64,000 nt of DNA, taken from positions 12,216,501 through 12,280,500 of the forward strand of contig NC_088311.1 of NCBI RefSeq assembly GCF_910592395.1, in the 5' to 3' direction. Below the pieces are notes generated by a model. It ran no database searches and was not told where the DNA came from. It worked only from the letters and a program-made list of their open reading frames with translations. The translations under genes were made by a program, and so were the position numbers. The stretch is from Lineus longissimus. Taxonomy: Eukaryota > Nemertea > Pilidiophora > Heteronemertea > Lineidae. Numbering within the stretch: position 1 is the first letter of the stretch; each line of letters opens with the position of its first letter. Positions 46,508-56,249 of the stretch are shown in pieces.

Positions 46508-47542
46508 CGTCGTCCGTTAGCAGGGCACGTTTCGTAACTGTCAGAGCTATTGAGTTGAAACTTGGTACACATGTACCCTTATGTAATGACACCTGGGAGA
46601 CCAAGTTTCGGTCCGATTCGTTTCATGGTTCGGCCACCAGGGGGCCAAACGTTAAAAGTGAAAATATGCAATATCTCCCTTAATAGTAGTCGGGAAATTT
46701 TGAAAAAAATATGGTAGGTACTTCTAGCAAAGGTGCATCATATATCCTCCGGGTTTTTGATTTGACCTCCTTTTCAAGGTCACAGAGGTCAAATGGTGTA
46801 AATTGGCCGTTAGGATGTAATGATGGCACGTTTCTAAACTGCAATGACTATTGATACCAAATTTGGTACACATTTACCCCTTAGTCAGGTGATCTCAGGG
46901 ACCGAAGTTTGGTCCAATATGATTCACCACTTGACCACCAGGGGGCAAAATCCAAAAACCTTAAAAATGTGATTATTCCTTAACTTCTTGCCCGATTGCC
47001 ACCAATTTGATATCATGGGTACATCTAACCACCATACAGTATATGTCACACAGGTTTTTAATTTGACCTTCTTGTCAAGGTCACAGAGGTCAAATGGCGT
47101 AAATTCGCCGTCGGGCCGTAACTATGGCACGTTTCTTAACTGCAATGACTATTGATCACAAATTAAGTACACATGTACCCCTTGGTCAGGTGATCTCAGG
47201 TACCGAAGTTTGGTGCGATCTGATTTGCCGTTTGGCCTCCAGGGAGGGGGCCAAATCCTAAATTCTTCAAAATGCCATTATTCCTAGTAATGACTTGCCC
47301 GATTGGCACCAATTTTATATCATAGGTACATCTAATTCTAACAACCATTCAATGTGTCACCCGGGTCTTCTTTGATTTGACCTACTTTTCAAGGTCACAG
47401 AGGTCGAATGTACTGTAAATTGGCCATTTTGGGGAAATTGTAATTGCTTGGACCTACATCAAACCTAACACTACATGACACAAGACCATGCTCTTTATCC
47501 ATCTTTCCTCCACATGAGGTGAGCACAATGGCCCTGGCCATT
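46383..47542 (+). repeat. palindrome-capped repeat inserted in RNase H, complete copy
   Basis: 1160 bp, with 5' hairpin at 46386-46411, (GTC)n at about 46428-46517, core units of about 300 bp (GGCACGTTTCT at 46826 and 47126), three AGGTCACAGAGGTC motifs, and 3' end GGTGAGCACAATGGCC, CTGGCCATT. TCATT flanks both sides (46378-46382, 47543-47547). Removing the element and one TCATT leaves the RNase H frame in phase, so its ends are well defined here. Confidence 0.88.
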
Positions 47543-47547
47543 TCATT

Positions 47548-48167
47548 GTTTAGTTAAAACGGATCACAAAGCTCTTACCTATCTGCTACAAAAAAGAACA
47601 GACTCACCAAAATTAATGCGAATGAGTCTAGCCATACAGCAATATTTACTTGATATACTCCATGCAGAAGGCACTACCATCCCTTTGGCCGACCTGTTGT
47701 CCAGGCCAAATGAGCCGGGGGTAAATAGTTTGGAAACTCCTGACAGCAGTAAATATCCAGTTTCCTTAGATTCGTTACAGGCGGCACAACACGAAGATCC
47801 TGAATTGAGACACATAATCCAGTATTTGGAACACGGCACGTTGCCTCAAGATAGGTCCATTGCATCAAGGGTAGAAAAAGAAGCTGATAAATATGCCCTA
47901 GTGGAGCAGGTATTCAAACGAATTGTACAGCTTCCCACTAAACACGGTCCGAAAATCTTGCATCTTACGGTTGTCCCTTCGAAACTGGTTCCGCAGATTC
48001 TCGAGTTTTCTCATGATCAGCCGATGGCGGCGCACATGGCGGCAGCAAAAACGTATGACCGCATTCGGTACAAGTATTTCTGGAAAAATATGAAAGAAAC
48101 TATACAAGAATGGTGTAAAACTTGCCTCCCGTGTCAGGCTCGCTTCCCATGCAAACATCGCAATTAG
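47548..48167 (+). pseudogene. pol: gypsy RNase H C-terminus and integrase zinc-binding domain
   Basis: It resumes with the RNase H block LVKTDHKALTYLLQK and the ADLLSR motif that ends the domain. After a spacer comes the integrase H2C2 finger: HDQPMAAHMAAAKTYDRI, FWKNMKETIQEWCKTCLPCQ. The frame ends at 48165-48167 by a frameshift near 48150, and the integrase core continues in another frame. The H2C2 finger helps integrase multimerise and bind LTR ends. Confidence 0.88.
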
Positions 48168-48646
48168 GGGAGGTTTTAGTGATTGATGTAAAAGGACTTC
48201 TCACGAAATCATCCCAAGGATACCTTCACTGTCTGGTTATCATGGATCATTTTTCAAAATACTGTTGGCTTTTCCCCTTGAAGTCAGTTCAATCGGAGGA
48301 AATTGTAGATATATTGTTTAATGAAATTGTCTGTAAGTTTTTTCCACCCAAGAAAATACTCACTGATGGCGCTGCCTATTTCACTGGTAAGAATATGACT
48401 CAGTTTTGTCAATTGTGCAACATTGTTAAATCAGTAGGATGCAGTTACATGCCCCAGGTGCAAGGGTTAGCTGAGGTTTCCAACAAGTGGATTGCTGCGG
48501 CGTTAGCCAAATATGTTTCCCCTGACCAACGTGACTGGCCTCTTTTCCTAGCTCCACTTGCATTCGCATACAATACGAGTATAACCAAAGCCACGAATCA
48601 GATCCCCTATTTCTTAATGTTTGGACGGATGCCAGTAACTCCCTAG
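48122..48646 (+). pseudogene. pol: gypsy integrase catalytic core (DD35E)
   Basis: Core residues: Asp in VLVIDVKGLL, Asp in KKILTDGAAYFTG, and Glu in PQVQGLAEVSNKW with exactly 35 residues between the last two, the DD35E signature. It ends in FLMFGRMP, after which a frameshift near 48640 moves the frame. The domain is complete within this frame apart from the two edges. It would join element DNA to the host chromosome, here with a 4-bp duplication as seen at the element ends. Confidence 0.88.
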
Positions 48647-48649
48647 ATA

Positions 48650-49242
48650 TAGCCTTATCTCCTGAGCTCTCGGCAGTAAAAAGCGTTGACAATTATATCA
48701 AAACCCTCCTGAAAGGTTTGGAAGTTGCACAAGAGGAGGCACGGTTGAGGCTACAGCAGTCACGTAAATACATGAAACAGCGCTTCGATCAGAAGGCTGT
48801 TGAACCGGGTTGGAAACCGGGCGATTTGTGTTTACTGCTGACCCCTCGTCAGAAGGCGTCAAAAGGGCTCTCGAAATGTCTTTCTTCAAAGTGGGTGGGT
48901 CCATATTATGTTATGGAAGAGGTGCGCCCGAAAGCCTTTCGTTTAAAAACTATGCAAAATACAACCCTGAAAAATCTTATGCATCCGGATAGGATGAAAC
49001 GTTATTTCTGGGATGATATGCGTACCTTTGAACCTTCTGACATTCCCTGTGAGGGTGAACCTCTTGCTGAGGAAGACATTCCTTTCAACCATCGGGAACC
49101 TGCGCCTCTTCATGAAGAGACGGACGGGGGTCACCAAACTGAACTCCAGGCAGACGAGGTGGGTAAGCAGGCTTCTTCTTCCGTACAAGGGGAAGCTGGC
49201 AGCAAGGCTGCGAGTAGTGAGTCTGAAACTGATGACATATGA
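48650..49242 (+). pseudogene. pol: integrase C-terminal domain (GPY/F module)
   Basis: A coiled-coil-like segment (EEARLRLQQSRKYMKQRFD) leads to WKPGDLCLLLTP and SKWVGPYYVMEEVRPKAFRL, the GPY/F module typical of Ty3/gypsy integrases. A Glu/Ser/Thr-rich spacer follows. The frame ends TGA at 49240-49242, and the chromodomain starts a few bases earlier in another frame, so one base has been gained or lost near 49238. Confidence 0.85.
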
Positions 49243-49426
49243 AATTGATAGAATCGTCAAAAAGAGAGAACGAAATGGGAAATTACAGTTCCTGGTGAAA
49301 TGGAAAGATTATGGGCCCAAACATAACTCTTGGGTAGACCAATCGGCCGTTGTTACCCCAGGTTTGGTTCAATCGTTCCTAGATCAACCTAGGAAGATTA
49401 AAAAGGGGAAAAAGAGGAACTGGTAG
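49230..49426 (+). pseudogene. pol: integrase C-terminal chromodomain
   Basis: TYEIDRIVKKRERNGKLQF, LVKWKDYGPKHNSWVDQSAV and LVQSFL match a chromodomain: three antiparallel strands and a C-terminal helix, with the aromatic-cage positions filled by Y (YEID), W (VKWK) and Y (KDY). Chromoviral integrases use it to target methylated histone tails. It ends with a basic KKGKKRNW tail at 49426. Its separation from the GPY/F module by a frameshift is probably decay or an assembly error. Confidence 0.82.
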
Positions 49427-49445
49427 GGTTTCCAAACGCGGCACG

Positions 49446-49490
49446 CTGTTTTCCTTTCAGAAACTTTAACTCTTCCTTATCGTTTCAGAT
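49446..49490 (+). promoter_or_regulatory. tandem splice acceptors before env
   Basis: TTTTCCTTTCAG ends at 49460 and CCTTATCGTTTCAG at 49488, both pyrimidine-rich and just upstream of the env-like start. They suggest env is expressed from a spliced RNA. Inference from sequence only. Confidence 0.5.
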
Positions 49491-49496
49491 TACCAT

Positions 49497-51921
49497 TTGT
49501 CGGTTTTGCTGAAGTCAATTCTTAAACGCACTCCTGACCAGTTTCTTCCTTCTAAAGGTATGAAGGCTCAGTGTTTTCTTTTATTTTTGGGCCTAGTACT
49601 AGGGCTGCCACCACTGGTATTTCTGGAGGACGATGTCGTCCTTCGCGCTTTCTTTGGGGTGGTGTTCAAAAAGAAATCTATGATCAACGTGGCCGAGTCC
49701 ACATGGTTTCAGACTTTTCAAATTCCTATCCCAAACCTATCTAACCTGGTTTCGGAGATTAAATTTTATGATTGTGTCACGGACGCTACTACGTCCGGTT
49801 TAATGTGCAAGCGAATTCGGGAAGCAGCCCAAAATTTGAGAACAAGACGTACGGAAATGGTACAACGGGTACAGAAGTGGGTGAATGAAGCCCAGGAGCT
49901 CATGCCCGTCAAATGGGGTAAACCGCAACCGCGATCGAAAAGGGCTATTCTTGGCGGCTTAGGTCAAGTAGCATCTTCCATTTTCGGCCTAGTAACGGAA
50001 GCAGATTTCAATAAATTCAAAAACCATGTGGCACTCGTAACACAGCAAGTTGATCTAAATACAAATGAGATAAAATCTTTTGAAAAGGAAATGCATTCCG
50101 TAATGAAAGTGGTTTCAGCAAGATTGACAAATGCTATGGACGGTGTATTGGATAATCATAACCAAATTAAAATATTAAATATGCAGTTAAACACCATGGC
50201 AATTAAACTTAGAGATGTTGAGGCAGCAATTTCGGCCTTCGGCGCCGGTAGTCACTCTGGGTTATCTAGCCGATGTGGAATCCGAATATATATAACTGGG
50301 TGTTAGCTGTAAGGACCTTGGTCCAAGGTTATTTACCATTAGCTTTTGTCCCCAGAGACAGTTTACAGACCGTTTTGACGACCATAAGTCAGGGATTAGC
50401 CGCGCAATACCCTCGGTTTCATGTGGTTCACCCTGATCCTTTGTATTATTATGATATCAAAAATATCGTTTTTAGCAGGGATGATAACAACATATTTGTT
50501 TCGGTAAAGGTGCCGCTAGCGTCATCTGAATCATTGGTGCAACTGTATTCGGTAATCTCGTTACCGGTGCCTCTTAATCATTCTTCCACCGCAACATCGA
50601 AGGTGATGAACCCGTTTGGCAGAAAAATTGTGCGGGCAAACCAACCGTTCCAGTGCCAGCGAGCAAGTTTGCGATCGTGACCCTTGGTTGTGCATGCGGA
50701 TTGTCGTCCAAAAAGTTTCATATACCCGCACAGGTTTCTACGTGTGATGCAGCCAGCCAGGGTAAGATGGTCTATGAACATCCCATAAATTTGCCCTTGC
50801 TTTATCATGCATATCCACTTGAGGATGTTATGAAATATGCCGTAAACTCGGTGCCCTTGAAAACTCCACCTTCCATCGAGATACCGCCCATTAACCTGAA
50901 CGAGATGAATTGGACAAATATTGCCGCCAACGATCAACAGTTTCAGGCTTCTTTAAAAGCCACCCTGGACAGTGGTACCGAACGGGCCAGCACATTTGCT
51001 ACTAAGGCAGATTTTCTGGCCACTCAGTCTCATGCAACGGTAGGCGGGGGTAGTGTGCTACCAGGGTTTGGTATCTCGTTTCAGGTAGTTAACTCGGTTT
51101 TAGCGGTATATGCCGCCGTAGTGGCTACCTACCTTCTGTGTAAAACGTGCGGTGTGCGGGCGCCAGCTATTTTCACGGTTGCTACCTTTGCCCAGGTACC
51201 GACGACTAATGCAGGTCCAATAAATGCTACTTTCTGGAGTTTACAAGCGGGGTCTGAAGAAACCCAAGTTCAAGCTCTTAACCAATTTCACCTCGATTCT
51301 GAAAATATAGGAAATTTTACTCAACAGGTTGAACAGGCCATTGGGGCAGTAAACATTGAGATAAAACTTTTGTCGTCTCTCGTGGCGATAACAGGTGTAA
51401 TCTTACTAATCCTTTTTCTTAAATATGCAGAAGTGCTTATCTATTATTTGTTGGGCATAAGTCCAAACTGTTTGGTGATCGAATTTAGTTCCGGTCACAT
51501 GTCAAAGTTCCTAGAAGTGCCTCAGACTTCCCGGTTGACAAATAAGACAATTTCTTCAATTAAAGATGTTGGAATTACCGTGCATCCAACGTGCCTCTCT
51601 TTGAAACTAGCGTTGGACTGGGAATGTTCTAGTGAATGTAGGTTGCCCACCGAAATGGAGCTTGGCGTTTTCCAGTGCGGGAAAATACGACACATAATAC
51701 GGAGCACGTGCCAAGTCCGTTTGTACTACCGCGTTAACTCCAAATTCCTAGTTATGTTCTGCGAGAAAAATGACCTCTTGGGTCCAACCAGTTTTGTAAA
51801 TGCCATCTTAGTGGATAGGGCAACCAGCATGTCCAATCTTAGGCAACCTGAACCAAAAATATATGACAGAGGGGTCGGCCCCACGGCTCCGTTGTACCCA
51901 TCTCTTCCTCTCGCTGACTGA
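49497..51921 (+). pseudogene. env: env-like gene, errantivirus/baculovirus F-type, frameshifted
   Basis: Three overlapping frames: 49497-50306, 50273-50680 and 50653-51921. The first has a hydrophobic signal-like segment (CFLLFLGLVLGLPPLVF), a cleavage site RSKR at 49932-49943 directly followed by a Gly/Ala-rich fusion-peptide-like stretch, and a heptad coiled coil (QQVDLNTNEIKSFEKEMHSV). This order is that of class I F-like envelope proteins of errantiviruses and baculoviruses. The second frame continues the ectodomain. The third has two hydrophobic segments (about 51080-51150 and 51370-51460) and a long tail ending in PTAP (51880-51891) and YPSL (51895-51906). Two frameshifts (about 50250-50300 and 50600-50680) inactivate it. 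Which hydrophobic segment is the true anchor is uncertain. Confidence 0.8.
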
Positions 51922-52004
51922 TAAAACAAATATGGGTGCCGACAAGCTTCATTTCGTCAGGGGGCTTCGTTTATCGTTAAATAAGACCAAGTGTATAACA
52001 GCTT

Positions 52005-52019
52005 TCTTTTCTTCCTCAG
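52005..52019 (+). promoter_or_regulatory. splice acceptor at RING ORF start
   Basis: TTCTTTTCTTCCTCAG ends at 52019 immediately before ATG at 52020. The acceptor placed directly at the start codon argues for a dedicated spliced transcript. Confidence 0.55.
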
Positions 52020-53101
52020 ATGGCGACTAATGGCTCCACGACGGCAAGAGGACCACGGGTGAGCCTACCCGAGCTAACGAAAAAGCAGCAAGAAACTCTT
52101 TGCCGCGCTTCCGGCTATGTAAGCGCGGTCTATCGTTTTAGGGGTTTGCAGGGCCAGTCCGTGGGGACCTAACCCATCACGATTGGCCGGCGGTGGTGTC
52201 CGGTGTCGTTTTTATACAACTGTTGAAGTATTTGCTACATCTTCCCACATACTTTGGCCGCTATCCTCTATATGACTATTTTGAGGCGGCGTTCATATTA
52301 GACAGCCCCTCATTACAGCAGACTGTCTTCCGACAATATATAGAGGGTAGCATCAACGTTTGTTACCGTAGGGTTTCGGAGTGGCCGTACACCCAACTCC
52401 AATGTCAACATTTTGACATGATTCGGCAAGCCGTGCAGCAGCATCTGACCTTACAAACGGCGGCGTCCATTTTGACCAGTCTACTAAATTTGTTCGGGGT
52501 TCACAACTCGTTTACACCAGCTATTGTAAAATACATTTCAGAAAAAGGGGGGATGTCTCGCTCTCATATTTTTGGGTTAGTAGATCGTTCGGGAGTGGGT
52601 AAAGGCCCTTTCGTGGCAACTTCTCTAAACAAAGAGCTTCGCCGGCGTACTAGACACCGAGCTCATCTATTTCAAAAATTTTTATATGGAAAGACCTGCG
52701 CACGGTGCGACAAGTCGTATACGGAGTTGGAGTCGTTTTACCATCCTCAGCCCTCGGTATATTTTATGCCATGTTGCCATCACGTAATGCATGTCAGATG
52801 CGTGATCGTATTAGTTTGGCACATGTTTGACACTGTCACAAAGCTATTGTGTCCGGCCTGTGGTACCCATTTCGGTTATAGAAGGCATGGTCCTCTCGCT
52901 GTGATAGCGGGGAGGTCGGACCCCCAGGTCCTTGCAAAGCGCGAGGAAATTAAAAAAAATTGTCCCGCCCCACCTAGGGCATTTATCAAACATTTAAATT
53001 ATCGACCATACACGTGGCTTGCCAGCTTGCTAGATCACTTTACTCCCACAGAGGAGGAGGAAATGCCTCCTCTGGTCGACATCGATGATGTCGACTTTTA
53101 G
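52020..53101 (+). pseudogene. RING-like zinc-finger accessory ORF of gypsy element, one frameshift
   Basis: ATG at 52020 opens 50 codons to TAA at 52170. A one-base shift near 52165 leads into the long frame that ends at 53101 (302 codons counted from the internal Met at 52193). About 355 residues in all. The middle has a C3H2C3-like pattern: CARC, MPCCHHVMHVRC, CPAC (about 52695-52870), as in RING or related treble-clef fingers, which usually act as ubiquitin ligases. Basic RRRTRHR precedes it, and the C-terminus is acidic (EEEEMPPLVDIDDVDF). It lies between env and the long 3' untranslated region, where Ty3/gypsy elements normally have no gene. I do not recognise a specific family; function is unproven. 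Confidence 0.65.
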
Positions 53102-56100
53102 AGCAGTACTCTCTGTCCATTCACCATATTCCTAGGATACGTTTAGCGTCACACCATATATCATATATATATTATACATACTGGGCATCGAGCGGTAAAT
53201 AAGGACAAGTGGCGAAGCATAAGATTGGGAAACAGCTGGACTGTTTTTCCTGAGTGAAAGCTTCAGCCTCGGTCCAAAGCAAAATGAGGCCACAGTTATG
53301 CATTGACCAGCGTATCAAATTTTAAAGGCAAATATGGGGAATAGCTCCTGGTGACTAGCGACGGCTGGTCATTTGGTCGCTTAGGAACCAAAGCCTGTTA
53401 TATTATCATCACTGTGTGATGGCTACGTGGTGAGATGGAAGAGTGATAGTTATTTTGGTCTGGATTAACATAGCAAGCGGGTTCGCCGCGTCGTAATTGT
53501 TTTTGGGAAATATCGTAATAATGGTAACAGTGGTAAACAAGGGTGTCCACGGGCTGGGCGTCATCTTCATTTCAAAAATAAAACATTTTCTAATTTTTTT
53601 TTGCTGTCAGACCTACACAAAAGTGTAACCAAAATTTCAACCCGTTTTAAAGTAAATATTTTCGGACACCACGGCACCGTTTCTCTTACTTGGTCATTCC
53701 GGGCTCACCGGTCGGTCCTTTTCGTCTTTCTCTCAACCAAATGCTCCTTCCGAATCTGAAAGCGGGGAGCGTCCAATATCCAGGGTTCATCTTGGTCACG
53801 GCGAGGAGGATCCATCTTCAACATTCAGTCGCTGCTGCAACGAATTACTCGTTATAAGTCTTATACACTACGTTGGGAAGCCGTTATACTCTACGTTGGA
53901 AAGCTCTTGTCTGTTACGGATGCACTGTCATACGGGTACGTGCGGATTGTCAAACGGAATATGACGACTACGGCGGGTTTGGATTACCGAACATTCTTCA
54001 GAAATAGACACTGTACTTTGATTATATAAACATTTATATTGCCTGTGATGGAAGCAAATGATTGTCAGGACCAAAGTCATCTTTTCCGACTTGCGGAGGA
54101 TGCAACTCAGATTATTTTGTTTGGACCAAAGTCATCCTTTTCCGACTTGCGGAGGGTGCATGCAAAATTATGGTTTCTGATCCCTGTAAGGTGTATAGTA
54201 GTTAGATCTTAATGAAACTGAAGGTAATTATAATTGTTTTGGGTTTTTTCAGCATAGATTGTCGCGGATTAAGCATGCCGGAGGTTTTTGTTTTGTTTGT
54301 GCATTACAAGACACTGATGACGGTGACCGTGTTGATAAATATTTTTTTTTGAATGAAAGATATCTTTCGAGAGTAACGTATGACTTTTGATAGTACTATA
54401 TGTTTGGTGGTTTGCCAGTTTAATCGAATTTGTAAATATAACACACTATTGTGTCATACTGATAACCATATAGGGACATATAAAGACATCTTGCGTAAGG
54501 TTCACTAAATTTGTGACCTTCTAGGTCAGATTAACTCGGAGCCTTGATACTTGTAGGCTATGCATTAAGTTTGAAGTTATCTTTAGTATATGCTATATGC
54601 ATTGATATATCGTATTCAAATCTTTATGGTAACAACTCTCGGGACAGATATACATGTGGTTTATTTCGCAAGCCAAGGGGCGTAGGGATATTCGGGGCAA
54701 TTGCATGTCTCGTGTTGATTAAGTGGTCAATGTAGTGGTTTGTTGTTAATTTGCGTGGAGGCACGGCATTATCGTTTATTATTGATTGTCGCTTACGTTG
54801 CCTCCTAATGGTTGAAGCAAAGACAACTAATATCTTTTATAGGCCTTGGTCGTTGATAATTTTTTTTCATATGTCGCTACTCAGGGTGCATCCTTGCTTT
54901 CAGCACAGGCTGGTGAATCATTGTGTCACCATTACTTTTATTTAATAGGATTGTTGTGGCCATTGGGGTCAAGCGAGTACCTATTAGCAGGATAGTTTTT
55001 TGGGTGTAGAGGAAGAAACCAGCTAGGGAATGTATGCTGGACCCTACAGGAGGAGGTCGGGCGGTTGTTCCACCTGACCGTTTCCTGATATCTACGCACT
55101 GGTTTCTTGGCTATTCATGGGGATTGCCAAGGCAAGAATTGTGTCTGTTTCGTCCTTAACACCTGATTCGGGGCCTCATCGGAGTTTGTTTTTTTTAATC
55201 TATATATAGTTGTAAAATCAGTGGTTTGCCTTTAAGAGTGTTCATAGCATGGGCTACGCGCTCTTGTAGCGATATCCTCTAGGAGTATGAAAGCAAAGTT
55301 CTAGAAGGCAGACTCTAGAGGATATTTTTACTCTCGTTCAAGGGAACGGAGTAGGTTTCAGGCAGGAAGTAACCGGACCATTAGTGCAGATTGCGTGATT
55401 GCACTGGCTTAGTTATGACACAGCTGAGTCATGGTCCTGGATATTCCATACAATGGGCAAACCGAAGAATATTTACGGCGTTTTATATTTTTCATAGACC
55501 GGTTTGTCTAGGGTAATGGACCTGATTCGGGTTAGATTTGGGGTAAAAAGAATTATGGAATAGTAGCACAATATTTATTAGTTTTTTTTTTGGTTTTTTG
55601 GTAGTTTTTCTTGTCAAACTCCAGTTGATTGAGTACTTTGGGTTACTTTACCCAGTGTTGGTGAGGTTACGCTGTCATGTGTTAAGGGTCCGCTTCATTA
55701 CGGTGAAAAGGATAGAAATGATAAGCATATTTTAATAATAATGGTGTGGTTGAAGGACGGTTACCTGAAAGTGAAAGGCCTGGGTACGGGCAAGTAACAT
55801 CGAGTTCAACCAATAATTTTTTTTTCAACGTTTCAGTGTCTTGCACAGGCCGAATGTGAGCCGAGATTTGTTTGTTTCCTTTCTCGTGAGTTGTCACTTA
55901 CATGTATATATATTATGAATTTGTCAGGGGTGAACGCAACATTTTCGGTATAAGTGATTAATTTTAACAAGGATGCAGTACATAGAGAATCAGAAAATTG
56001 TACTTACCATATATAATTTCTGGGTAAAAATGGTGAAAGAACATGGCGAGGCGTGTGCGGCGTTGAAAGGTCGTTCGGGTTTTTATCACAACTGATTATC

Positions 56101-56239
56101 AATGAACCTTATCTCTTTTTATTTACTACGGGTCACACTGTAACACCGTTTGTCATTGGGGTCACTGGCGATCTGCCACTCACAATATTTTCATTATCGG
56201 GCAAAACTTTCTCAGTCTGGGGACAGACTGGTCTTTTTC
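53102..56239 (+). other. 3.1 kb non-coding 3' region of gypsy element
   Basis: No ORF above 76 codons and no domain. A 33-base segment (GGACCAAAGTCATC..TTTTCCGACTTGCGGAGG) is repeated at 54068-54100 and 54123-54156, and TTATACTCTACGTTGG-type phrases repeat near 53870. T-runs are frequent. It belongs to the retroelement because it lies between the accessory ORF and the polypurine tract. Confidence 0.75.
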
Positions 56240-56249
56240 GAGGGGGGCA
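56240..56249 (+). other. polypurine tract
   Basis: GAGGGGGGCA directly abuts the 3' LTR (TGTACC at 56250), as needed to prime plus-strand DNA. Confidence 0.75.

Noticed and set aside
46204-46683. 159-codon frame ending in poly-Arg
   Set aside because: It reads out of frame with RT/RNase H and then through the (GTC)n tract of the inserted repeat.
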